Numbered from the stretch's first letter, positions 1 through 5,072 are shown. The stretch is 5,316 bases of DNA from JAUWQU01 sp964605095 (GCA_964605095.1 CAZSBS010000303.1:1-5316), one strand, 5' to 3'. Translations and numbers: made by a program. Notes: a model not told the origin generated them from the letters alone.

Positions 1-3
1 CCT

Positions 4-53
4 TGCACTGCGGAGTGCAGCGGACGACCGCGGCCTTGTGTTCCGGGCCGCGG
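4..53. repeat. Two adjacent hairpins at the left edge
   Basis: Two perfect inverted repeats lie next to each other. TGCACT (4-9) pairs with AGTGCA (14-19) around a 4-nt loop, and CCGCGGCC (28-35) pairs with GGCCGCGG (46-53) around a 10-nt loop. No convincing reading frame covers them. They could belong to the 3' untranslated region of a gene to the left, or to a structured RNA cut by the window edge. I recognise no RNA family. Confidence 0.45.
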
Positions 54-61
54 TATAACAT

Positions 62-104
62 CGGGTGGTTGGCCATAACGGCTGGCCACCCGATTCTTAT
101 TTCT
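62..104 (+). terminator. Probable intrinsic terminator of an upstream gene outside the window
   Basis: CGGGT (62-66) pairs with ACCCG (88-92) and, inside it, GGCCA (71-75) pairs with TGGCC (83-87). This gives a 10-bp stem with a 4-nt bulge and a 7-nt loop. The stem is followed by the T-rich run ATTCTTATTTCT (93-104). Stem plus T-rich tail fits a Rho-independent terminator reading left to right, but the T run is interrupted, so the call is moderate. It would insulate the ATPase promoter further right. Confidence 0.45.
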
Positions 105-132
105 CCCCGACAGCAAGGCGCCGGGAAGAAAC

Positions 133-151
133 GCCCGAGAAAACAGCTTGC
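133..151. repeat. Left copy of a direct repeat flanking the ATPase gene
   Basis: The 19-nt sequence GCCCGAGAAAACAGCTTGC recurs at 2094-2111 with one base deleted (GCCCGGAAAACAGCTTGC). The 13-nt core GAAAACAGCTTGC is identical. The copies are about 1.96 kb apart in the same orientation and bracket the promoter and coding region of the ATPase. They could be the scar of an insertion or recombination, or chance. Confidence 0.5.
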
Positions 152-163
152 GCAGCGTGCCCC

Positions 164-191
164 TTGCCTCACCACCTAGCAGCCTTATAAT
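164..191 (+). promoter_or_regulatory. Sigma70-type promoter of the ATPase gene
   Basis: A perfect -10 hexamer TATAAT lies at 186-191. TTGCCT at 164-169 matches four of six -35 positions with a 16-bp spacer. Transcription would start near 198, giving an untranslated leader of about 50 nt before the ATG at 248. The promoter lies inside the interval bounded by the direct repeats, so the ATPase would be a self-contained unit. Confidence 0.55.
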
Positions 192-247
192 GAGCACATG
201 ACGTTGCGGCACTGCGTGTGGTGGGTACTTGCATCGAGGATAGGAAC

Positions 248-2020
248 ATGTTGACCAGACTGCGAGTCACAAACTTCAAGCGGCTGAACATGGACGTTCC
301 GCTTGACCGCTCCGTCGTGTTCATTGGCCCAAACAATTCGGGCAAGACCACGGCGCTCCAGGCCCTTACGCTTTGGGACCTAGGCCTGCGCCAATGGCTG
401 GCAAAACGCGTCAAGCGCGTCAAACGCGTCGGCGACGCTCCCGCGGAGAAGCGGCCCGGCGTCGCCATCAACCGGCGGGATCTGATCTCCATTCCCGTCC
501 CCAGCGCAAACCTGCTCTGGCGAGACCTGCACGTTCGTAGCGTCAAGAGCGTCAACGGGAAAGCGGAAAGCACGAGTAATATCCGCATCGACATCGTCGT
601 TGACGGTGTGACTGAAGGTGTTCCCTGGTCTTGCGGCCTGGAGTTTGACTACACGAATGGCGAGTCCTTCGTTTGCCGCCCGATTCGGCGAGAAGGTTTC
701 GACGAATATCGTGTTCGAGATGCGAAGTTCAGTGCCATTCCCGAGGCTGCTGAGGGAGTCAAGGTCGCTTACCTGCCTCCCATGTCGGGACTCGCGGCGA
801 CTGAACCGAAGTGGGAACCGGGAAGGATCAACGTGCTGCTCGGCGAAGGGCAGACGGCCCAAGTCCTGCGCAATCTCTGCCACCAGATATACGAAATGGA
901 TCCCGGGCACGAGAAATGGAAGGACTTGTGCGGCCAAATCCGCCAATTGTTCGGGGTGAAGTTGCAACCGCCCAGTTTCGTCGTCGAGCGCGGCGAGATC
1001 ACTATGGAGTATGAGGAACACAACGGCGTGCGCCTCGACCTGTCCGCCTCGGGGCGAGGGCTCCAGCAGACCCTCCTGCTCCTGGCGCACCTGCACGCCA
1101 ACCCCAAGACAGTCCTCTTGCTGGACGAGCCGGATGCCCACCTTGAAATCCTGCGCCAAAGGCAGATATACCAGATTCTCTCTGAGACGGCTGAGAGTCA
1201 AGGAGCTCAGGTCATCGCGGCAAGTCATTCGGAGGTTGTCCTTAACGAGGCTGCGACCCGAGGTCAAGTCATCGCCTTCGTCGGCAAACCCCACATTCTG
1301 ACCGACAGGGGCAGCCAAGTGATCAAGGCACTCTGCGACATCGGTTTCGACCAATACTACGAGGCAGAGCAGACTGGGTGGGTTCTCTATTTGGAGGACG
1401 CAACCGACCTTGCCATCCTCCGACAGTTCGCTCGCTTGCTTGACCATCCGGCCCAGCTACACTTGGAACGTCCATTTGTCAGTTACGTCGGCAACCAGCC
1501 GCAGAGGGCCCGGGATCACTTCTACGGCCTGCGCGAGGCCAAACAGGATCTGGTCGGGATCGCCATCTTTGACCGCCTGGACAAGGAACTTCAGAAGAAC
1601 ACGCAATTGGCGGAGCTCATGTGGTCTCGACGAGAGATCGAGAACTACTTCTGCTCCGAGGAAGTCCTTCTGGCCTTTGCCGGGGCCCAACACCCGGACG
1701 ACATGCCCCCCCTGTTCGCCATTGGGCAAGAGGATCGGCGCAGGAACGCCATGATGGAATCCATCGAGGAAGTGTCCAAGGCATTGAAGATCTTCAACAA
1801 GCCGGACCCATGGTCGGCGGATATCAAGGCCTCCGATGAGTTCCTCGACCCGCTTTTCGCGGAGTTCTCCAAGCGACTTAAACTGCCGCTGGTACTGCGG
1901 AAGAACGGGTACTGCGACCTGGTCAGGTTCCTGCCCAAGGACAGGGTGGACCCGGAGGTCGGACACATGCTGGATGCGATAGTCCAGGTTGCGGAGAAGG
2001 CGAAACCACGGGAGGATTGA
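248..2020 (+). CDS. OLD/AAA-type ATPase fused to a TOPRIM/DUF4435-like nuclease domain; candidate single-gene anti-phage protein
   Basis: This 590-aa protein is predicted to be a cytosolic ATP-dependent nuclease or defence effector. The N-terminal half is an SMC/ABC-like ATPase: Walker A GPNNSGKTT (27-35), signature-like SASGRGLQQ (266-274), Walker B VLLLDEPDAHL (289-299) and a switch histidine in ASHSE (H327). The C-terminal part looks like a TOPRIM fold of the OLD/DUF4435 kind: LYLEDATD (acidic residues E383 and D387), FDRLD (D442, D445) and WSRREIENYF (459-468), whose IENY motif is typical of DUF4435. In the PARIS system AriA (ATPase) and AriB (DUF4435) are usually separate genes, but fused forms are known. 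Gabija GajA and other OLD nucleases share the ATPase-TOPRIM layout; I see no UvrD-like partner downstream. The ATG at 248 is chosen because GAGGA (236-240) sits 7 nt upstream; an in-frame GTG at 218 lacks a comparable site. Codon use is less G/C-biased at third positions than in leuA, which together with the flanking repeats hints at transfer. The ATPase call is strong; the defence role is inferred. Confidence 0.88.
   Translation: MLTRLRVTNFKRLNMDVPLDRSVVFIGPNNSGKTTALQALTLWDLGLRQWLAKRVKRVKRVGDAPAEKRPGVAINRRDLISIPVPSANLLWRDLHVRSVKSVNGKAESTSNIRIDIVVDGVTEGVPWSCGLEFDYTNGESFVCRPIRREGFDEYRVRDAKFSAIPEAAEGVKVAYLPPMSGLAATEPKWEPGRINVLLGEGQTAQVLRNLCHQIYEMDPGHEKWKDLCGQIRQLFGVKLQPPSFVVERGEITMEYEEHNGVRLDLSASGRGLQQTLLLLAHLHANPKTVLLLDEPDAHLEILRQRQIYQILSETAESQGAQVIAASHSEVVLNEAATRGQVIAFVGKPHILTDRGSQVIKALCDIGFDQYYEAEQTGWVLYLEDATDLAILRQFARLLDHPAQLHLERPFVSYVGNQPQRARDHFYGLREAKQDLVGIAIFDRLDKELQKNTQLAELMWSRREIENYFCSEEVLLAFAGAQHPDDMPPLFAIGQEDRRRNAMMESIEEVSKALKIFNKPDPWSADIKASDEFLDPLFAEFSKRLKLPLVLRKNGYCDLVRFLPKDRVDPEVGHMLDAIVQVAEKAKPRED
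404..430 (+). repeat. Three tandem 9-nt units coding KRV-KRV-KRV
   Basis: AAACGCGTC, AAGCGCGTC and AAACGCGTC follow one another in frame inside the ATPase gene and code for residues 53-61. The short basic stretch lies just after the Walker A helix, where ATPases of this class often carry variable insertions. The near-identical units suggest slippage expansion. Confidence 0.7.
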
Positions 2021-2022
2021 CG

Positions 2023-2139
2023 ATGGGAACGAGGCGGCAGCAGTTCCCCCAGAGAGATTGTGCCCTCACCCGGCATCATCACTTGTTCTTCTTGCCCGGA
2101 AAACAGCTTGCATTATGGCCCGATTGGCCGATAATATAA
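2023..2139 (+). CDS. Possible 38-aa small ORF right after the ATPase
   Basis: An ATG 2 nt after the ATPase stop codon is preceded by GGAGGA (2011-2016), six bases away, so it could be translated by coupling. The predicted peptide starts MGTRRQQFPQRDC, contains HHH, and ends LALWPDWPII with TAA at 2137-2139. I recognise no family. Its 3' end runs through the right direct repeat and into the -10 region of the leuA promoter, which argues against a conserved gene. It may be a chance frame or a remnant. Confidence 0.2.
   Translation: MGTRRQQFPQRDCALTRHHHLFFLPGKQLALWPDWPII
2094..2111. repeat. Right copy of the direct repeat flanking the ATPase gene
   Basis: GCCCGGAAAACAGCTTGC matches 133-151 with a single-base gap. 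It ends at the edge of the leuA promoter: its last bases, TTGC (2108-2111), form part of the best -35 candidate. If the repeat marks an insertion, the leuA promoter region was the junction. Confidence 0.5.
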
Positions 2140-2140
2140 T
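2108..2140 (+). promoter_or_regulatory. Promoter of the leuA leader transcript
   Basis: Two overlapping -10 candidates are present: GATAAT (2130-2135) and a perfect TATAAT (2135-2140). TTGCAT (2108-2113) lies 16 bp before the first and is the only reasonable -35 (TTG matches). Use of GATAAT would start RNA near 2142 and keep the whole leader ribosome site. Use of TATAAT would start near 2147 and remove most of it. I favour GATAAT for an attenuated transcript; both are inferences. Confidence 0.55.
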
Positions 2141-2155
2141 GATAGAGGTCCAAGT

Positions 2156-2215
2156 ATGATCTATCGGCGAGACAGTCTGGCTCTAGCGTCGCTAACCGGG
2201 CTCCTGTTGCGCTGA
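2156..2215 (+). CDS. Leucine-rich leader peptide of the leuA attenuator (leuL-like)
   Basis: This 19-residue ORF reads MIYRRDSLALASLTGLLLR and stops with TGA at 2213-2215. Six of 19 residues are leucine, and three lie together (CTC CTG TTG, 2201-2209) just before the final Arg and stop, as in classic amino-acid operon leader peptides. AGAGG (2144-2148) lies 7 nt before the ATG and can act as ribosome site. Two of the Leu codons are CTA (2183, 2192), a codon I find nowhere in frame in leuA. The product would have no function of its own: the ribosome's position on it senses charged tRNA-Leu. It lies between the leuA promoter and the terminator hairpin at 2253-2290, which supports the reading. 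leuL is the name used in enteric bacteria; homology by sequence is not expected in so short a peptide. Confidence 0.8.
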   Translation: MIYRRDSLALASLTGLLLR

Positions 2216-2252
2216 CGGATCGCGGACCTCTTTCAGACTGGAACGAAATGAC

Positions 2253-2290
2253 GGCCCCGCGATTCGCCGAAGGATCGTGGGGCCTTTTTT
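2253..2290 (+). terminator. Attenuator terminator hairpin upstream of leuA
   Basis: GGCCCCGCGAT (2253-2263) pairs with ATCGTGGGGCC (2274-2284) through 11 bp with one G-U, around a 10-nt loop. Six Ts follow (2285-2290). This is a strong Rho-independent terminator lying between the promoter and leuA, which only makes sense as a conditional stop. It could also be read as the ATPase terminator, but the leader peptide and competing antiterminator favour attenuation. Confidence 0.88.
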
Positions 2291-2365
2291 GTTGACCCTG
2301 TTTGCCTATTGAAGGTTTTTACATTTGCGGCGCCGGAAGATAGCGTATCAAGCCGGCATCGAGTG

Positions 2366-2371
2366 AAGGAG
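2366..2371 (+). promoter_or_regulatory. Ribosome binding site fixing the leuA GTG start
   Basis: AAGGAG lies 6 nt before the GTG at 2378. It is the best Shine-Dalgarno match in the region and decides for a GTG start over the in-frame TTG at 2309. Confidence 0.75.
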
Positions 2372-2377
2372 AAACCC

Positions 2378-4081
2378 GTGTCCACAAGCACGCCCAAGTA
2401 CGTCGCGCCCAAGCCGATCGACCTGCCGAACCGGCAGTGGCCCGAGCAGATGATTACAAAAAGCCCCGTATGGTGTTCGGTCGATCTGCGGGACGGCAAC
2501 CAGGCCCTGCCAAATCCGCTGAACCCCGCCCAGAAGCTCGAGTACTTCAAGCTCCTGTGCGACATAGGCTTCAAGCACATCGAGGTGGCGTTCCCCTCGG
2601 CCGGGCGGGACGACTTCGACTTCACGCGCCGGCTCATCGAGCAAGGCCACATCCCCGACGACGTGTTCATCATGGGCCTGACCCAGTGCCGCAAGCACCT
2701 CATCGACAAGACCTTCGAGTCCTTCGCGGGAATCCCGCGAGGCATTATCCATGCCTACTGCGCCACCAGCGACCTGCACATGCAGCAGGTATTCGACCTC
2801 TCGCGGAAGCAGACCATCGACATGGTAAGCTCGGCTGTGCGCCAAATCCGCTGCCTGGCCGATTCCATGAGCTCAAGCGACATCCGCTTCGAGTTCTCGC
2901 CCGAGGAGTTCACGGACACCGACCTGGACTTCGCGCTGGAGATCTGCCGGGTGGCCTTCGACGAGTGGGGCAAGGCAACGGCCGAGAAGCCGATGATCCT
3001 GAACCTTCCAGCCACCGTCGAGCGCAGGCCGCCAAATCACTACGCGGACATGATCGAGCTGTTCATCCGCAAGTTCCCCAGCCGGGAGAAGGTGCTGATA
3101 AGCCTGCACGCCCACAACGACCAGGGCATGGCGGTGGCGGCGACGGAACTGGCCCTCCAGGCCGGCGGCGACCGGGTCGAGGGCACGTTGTTCGGCCACG
3201 GCGAGCGGACGGGCAACGTGGACATCGTAACGCTGGCGAACAACCTCTACTCTCGCGGCATCGAAACGGGGCTGGACTTCCGCCGGCTCAGCAGCATCGC
3301 CGCCACGGTCGAGAGGCTCACGGGCATGCCCATCTACTACCGCCAGCCCTACAGCGGTCAGTACGTTTTCACGGCCTTCAGCGGCTCTCACCAGGACGCT
3401 ATCCGCAAGGGCATCCGCCGGCTTGGCGAGGCGCCGGGCAAGTTCGGCGCCCGCTGGAAGGTGCCCTACCTGCACGTGGACCCGGGCGACCTCGGGCGGA
3501 AGTTCGAGAGGCTCATCCGCATCAACAGCCAGTCCGGCAAGGGCGGCGTGGCCTGGGTGCTCGAACAGGACTACGGCCTGGAGATCCCAAAGGCCATGCA
3601 CGGCGAGCTCGGCTCGGCCGTGCAGAAATACTCCGACGAGGTAGGGCGAGAGGTGTCAAGCCAGGAGGTCTTCGACGTATTCCAGAAGGAGTTCGTCGAG
3701 CCCAAGGGTCCCTACTCGCTGGTGGGCTACTGGCCGCGCCCGGACGAGGCCAACCCCACGCTGGTTCACGGCGAGATCCGCGTGATGGTCGATGGCAAGC
3801 CCAAAACGGTGATCGCCGACGGCAACGGACCTATCTCCGCTTTCATGCACGGGCTTGCCAAACTCGGCGTGACCGGGTTCGCGGTGGACGACTACCATGA
3901 GCAGGCCATCGGCAAAGGCGCCGACGCCCACGCGGTGGCATACGTTCCACTGAAGCTCCCCGATGACGATGTGCTTTTTGGAGTCGGGAAAGACACGAAC
4001 ATCACTCAGGCGGCCGTGCGAGCGATCATCGCCGGGCTCAACCGCATGATCCGCCGGAAACAGGTGAACCCCGCGCAGTAA
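2378..4081 (+). CDS. leuA: 2-isopropylmalate synthase
   Basis: This enzyme condenses acetyl-CoA with 2-oxoisovalerate to 2-isopropylmalate, the committed step of leucine synthesis in the cytosol. The 567-aa protein is full length for the longer LeuA subfamily, whose N-terminus reads RQWP...WCSVDLRDGNQAL. Visible motifs are DLRDGNQAL (36-44, catalytic Arg38 and metal-ligand Asp39), the metal-binding HAHND (244-248) and LFGHGERTGN (271-280), all in the HMGL-like TIM barrel. The C-terminal part, from about residue 450, is the LeuA regulatory domain for leucine feedback, with HGEIRVMVDG, GNGPISA (482-488) and a terminal NITQAAVRAIIAGLNR. I chose the GTG at 2378 from the ribosome site at 2366-2371 and because family members start near here. 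The upstream attenuator suggests control by leucyl-tRNA supply. No other leu gene follows: the next gene converges on it, so leuA appears to be transcribed alone. Third codon positions are almost all G or C. Confidence 0.96.
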   Translation: MSTSTPKYVAPKPIDLPNRQWPEQMITKSPVWCSVDLRDGNQALPNPLNPAQKLEYFKLLCDIGFKHIEVAFPSAGRDDFDFTRRLIEQGHIPDDVFIMGLTQCRKHLIDKTFESFAGIPRGIIHAYCATSDLHMQQVFDLSRKQTIDMVSSAVRQIRCLADSMSSSDIRFEFSPEEFTDTDLDFALEICRVAFDEWGKATAEKPMILNLPATVERRPPNHYADMIELFIRKFPSREKVLISLHAHNDQGMAVAATELALQAGGDRVEGTLFGHGERTGNVDIVTLANNLYSRGIETGLDFRRLSSIAATVERLTGMPIYYRQPYSGQYVFTAFSGSHQDAIRKGIRRLGEAPGKFGARWKVPYLHVDPGDLGRKFERLIRINSQSGKGGVAWVLEQDYGLEIPKAMHGELGSAVQKYSDEVGREVSSQEVFDVFQKEFVEPKGPYSLVGYWPRPDEANPTLVHGEIRVMVDGKPKTVIADGNGPISAFMHGLAKLGVTGFAVDDYHEQAIGKGADAHAVAYVPLKLPDDDVLFGVGKDTNITQAAVRAIIAGLNRMIRRKQVNPAQ

Positions 4082-4206
4082 CGCCGCGAGCCATCGGACC
4101 CGGCCCGGCGCGAGCCACGCTCCCGGCGGCGGCCCCAATGCAGAGGCGAAACCCGTGGATCGCGATAGGTTCAGCCCGGATGTGCCGCTCGCCCGCGGCA
4201 GTCACG
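4082..4206. other. Intergenic gap between convergent leuA and cold-shock genes
   Basis: This very GC-rich 125-bp gap separates the two stop codons. The clearest structure is TGCCGC (4183-4188) pairing with GCGGCA (4195-4200) around a 6-nt loop, just beyond the cold-shock stop codon. Neither strand has a T run after it, so I do not call an intrinsic terminator; Rho or the hairpin alone may end both transcripts. Confidence 0.4.
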
Positions 4207-4416
4207 TCAGGCCTCCGCGCGCACGACGTTCTCGGCCTTCATGCCCTTGGGGCCCTGAACAACCTCGAACTCCACAGCTTCGCCCTCGCTCAGAGAGCGA
4301 AAACCCTCGGCTTTGACGGCCGAGTAGTGGACGAAAATGTCGTCGTCTTGACCCTCGATCCGGAGGAATCCATAGCCCTTTGCATCATTGAACCACTTGA
4401 CCGTGCCTTTGGGCAT
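4207..4416 (-). CDS. CspA-family cold-shock protein
   Basis: This is a 69-aa single cold-shock domain (OB-fold) protein that binds single-stranded RNA and DNA and acts as an RNA chaperone. It starts MPKGTVKWFNDAKGYGFL. RNP1 is KGYGFL (13-18) and RNP2 is IFVHYS (27-32); W8, F17, F28 and H30 are the usual nucleic-acid-contacting positions. The C-terminal FEVVQGPKGMKAENV matches the end of the domain. Length is normal for the family. The ATG at 4416 is preferred over an in-frame ATG at 4437 because GGGAGG (4425-4430, read on the minus strand) lies 8 nt upstream, and because the family starts with this M-x-K-G-T-V-K-W pattern. It converges on leuA. I found no convincing promoter, so regulation and cold induction cannot be judged. 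Which csp paralogue it is cannot be told. Confidence 0.95.
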   Translation of the reverse strand: MPKGTVKWFNDAKGYGFLRIEGQDDDIFVHYSAVKAEGFRSLSEGEAVEFEVVQGPKGMKAENVVRAEA

Positions 4417-4706
4417 ACCAAGTACCTCCCACTGCATAAAACAAAAAGAACAAACACGAAACGGAAATGGAAGCTTGCGACGGGACTGTCCGGACGACAG
4501 CCAACTGCCCCATCGAGAAATGCACGATCTGACTTTGCGTTACTCAACTCAAACACCTTGGATACCCGCCCGCCCAAGTCGGCATCCATACAAAGCAAAA
4601 ACCGGCCAAGCGATGTGTATACGCCGATACGATGTGACGCACTACAGTCGGCAGGTTACCGCGCGATCCGCGAACACGCAAGCACAAAATGACAGAGCCT
4701 TAGCCT

Positions 4707-4719
4707 TAACCAGGGGTTA
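4707..4719. repeat. Small hairpin with 3-nt loop
   Basis: TAACC (4707-4711) and GGTTA (4715-4719) form a perfect 5-bp stem around AGG. It is the first of three similar miniature hairpins in this gap. On its own it could be chance. Confidence 0.35.
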
Positions 4720-4750
4720 GTTGCTAGTAGCGGCACAACCCAGGCGACAA

Positions 4751-4774
4751 CCCTCGCCCTCGCCCTCGCTCTCG
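4751..4774. repeat. CCCTCG hexamer tandem repeat
   Basis: Three exact CCCTCG units are followed by one variant unit, CTCTCG. The minus strand reads GGGCGAGGGCGAGGG and then has another GGG run (from 4738-4742), so a loose G-quadruplex is possible there. The array lies outside genes and could vary in copy number between strains. Confidence 0.65.
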
Positions 4775-4784
4775 GTTATTCATG

Positions 4785-4799
4785 CCTGCCGCAGGCAGG
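4785..4799. repeat. Perfect palindromic hairpin CCTGCC-GCA-GGCAGG
   Basis: A 6-bp GC-rich stem encloses a 3-nt loop; an alternative register pairs TGCCTGC with GCAGGCA around a single base. GTTT follows, too short for a terminator. Short GC-rich palindromes of this kind are often dispersed intergenic repeats in bacterial genomes, but one copy cannot show that. Confidence 0.5.
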
Positions 4800-4807
4800 T
4801 TTCCGGG

Positions 4808-4822
4808 TGAACCGAAGGTTCA
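4808..4822. repeat. Perfect hairpin TGAACC-GAA-GGTTCA
   Basis: A 6-bp stem with a 3-nt loop lies 8 nt after the previous hairpin and has the same geometry (6-3-6). The pair may form one structured unit. No family recognised. Confidence 0.45.
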
Positions 4823-4884
4823 TGTTCGACCCCGGCCAAGGCTTGACACGCGCCCCCCGCCGCCCGGAAGAACCGAAAAAGCTT

Positions 4885-4912
4885 GCCGGATTAGGGTTTT
4901 TCCCGTTCCGGC
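4885..4912. repeat. Inverted repeat upstream of the exported-protein promoter
   Basis: GCCGGA (4885-4890) pairs with TCCGGC (4907-4912), and inside it GGG (4894-4896) pairs with CCC (4902-4904) around TTTTT. Read on the minus strand the stem is followed by AAGCTTTTTCGG, which looks like a weak terminator for leftward transcription. No minus-strand gene is visible to its right. It lies just before the promoter at 4926-4934 and could instead be an operator. Confidence 0.4.
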
Positions 4913-4925
4913 TAACGCGGGTCTG

Positions 4926-4934
4926 TGGTATACT
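4926..4934 (+). promoter_or_regulatory. Extended -10 promoter of the exported-protein gene
   Basis: TGG followed by TATACT (4929-4934) matches an extended -10 (TGn-TATAAT, five of six). There is no good -35 at the usual distance (TTCCGG, 4906-4911), which an extended -10 can tolerate. Transcription would start near 4941, giving a leader of about 135 nt before the ATG at 5077. Confidence 0.5.
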
Positions 4935-4967
4935 ATTTGATTCCGGAAGGAGGAACTCCCGGCGTAG

Positions 4968-5072
4968 ATGGCAGGCCCGAGTATGCCAGAGGGATACAAG
5001 CTCAAGTTCCCGAGGATCGGCCTGACGTTTTGGCGGGAAGTGTGTCAAGCCTGTAGTGGTGAGGAGATATAG
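4968..5072 (+). CDS. Possible 34-aa ORF in the leader of the exported-protein gene
   Basis: The frame starts MAGPSMPEGYKLKFPRIG and ends CSGEEI with TAG at 5070-5072, five bases before the next start. AAGGAGG (4947-4953) lies 14 nt before the ATG, longer than usual, and the second Met has no ribosome site. I recognise no family. It lies between the predicted promoter and the downstream gene, so translation coupling is possible, but a chance frame is as likely. Confidence 0.22.
   Translation: MAGPSMPEGYKLKFPRIGLTFWREVCQACSGEEI

Larger units (their letters stand above)
2144..2290 (+). promoter_or_regulatory. Ribosome-mediated transcription attenuator controlling leuA
   Basis: The element has the four strands of a classic attenuator. 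Strand 1, AGAGGTCC (2144-2151), pairs with GGACCTCT (2224-2231). Strand 2, CGGATCGCGG (2216-2225), pairs with strand 3, CCGCGATTCG (2257-2266), through 10 bp with one G-U, forming an antiterminator. Strands 3 and 4 form the terminator at 2253-2290. Strand 2 begins one base after the leader stop codon. A ribosome stalled on the Leu codons at 2201-2209 would leave strand 2 free (antitermination). A ribosome reaching the stop codon would cover it, so the terminator forms. leuA follows 88 nt beyond the T run. The base pairing is seen directly; the regulation is inferred from the known mechanism. Confidence 0.8.
4417..4925. other. Gene-free interval upstream of the cold-shock gene
   Basis: About 500 bp contain no frame with a convincing product or ribosome site. 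The part next to the cold-shock gene (4437-4475) is A-rich on the plus strand, hence T-rich in the presumed cold-shock mRNA leader (TTTCGTGTTTGTTCTTTTTG). CTGTC/GACAG (4486-4500) could form a small hairpin in that leader. The right half holds short hairpins and the CCCTCG repeat listed separately. I could not identify a minus-strand promoter; TATACA (reverse of 4615-4620) is a weak -10 without a good -35. Confidence 0.4.

Noticed and set aside
218..247. GTG at 218 as the ATPase start
   Set aside because: The ATG at 248 has a good ribosome site at 7 nt and begins the usual first strand of the ATPase fold (LTRLRVTNFK).
380..1447. 355-codon open frame on the minus strand across the ATPase
   Set aside because: It is antisense to a gene with clear Walker A, signature and Walker B motifs and shows no recognisable domain.
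2142..2290. T-box riboswitch before leuA
   Set aside because: The region has an AGTA stretch and a terminator, but the conserved T-box sequence (AGGGTGG-ACCGCG) is missing, and the short Leu-rich ORF explains the layout better.
2292..2320. TTGACC as the -35 of a second leuA promoter downstream of the terminator
   Set aside because: No -10-like hexamer lies at the right distance, so there is no good evidence for a promoter bypassing the attenuator.
2309..2377. TTG at 2309 as the leuA start
   Set aside because: The added 23 residues do not resemble LeuA and there is no ribosome site; the GTG at 2378 has AAGGAG six bases upstream.
2437..3900. 487-codon open frame in a second plus-strand frame of leuA
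   Set aside because: The translation is a low-complexity Arg/Pro/Gly/His-rich product expected from a GC-rich gene read out of frame; leuA matches its family over the full length.
4138..4692. Plus-strand open frame across the cold-shock gene
   Set aside because: Its first part is the antisense of a clear cold-shock protein, the rest has no family features, and there is no ribosome site.
4843..4848. Perfect TTGACA -35 hexamer
   Set aside because: No -10 element lies 15-19 bp downstream; the next good -10 (4929-4934) is about 80 bp away.
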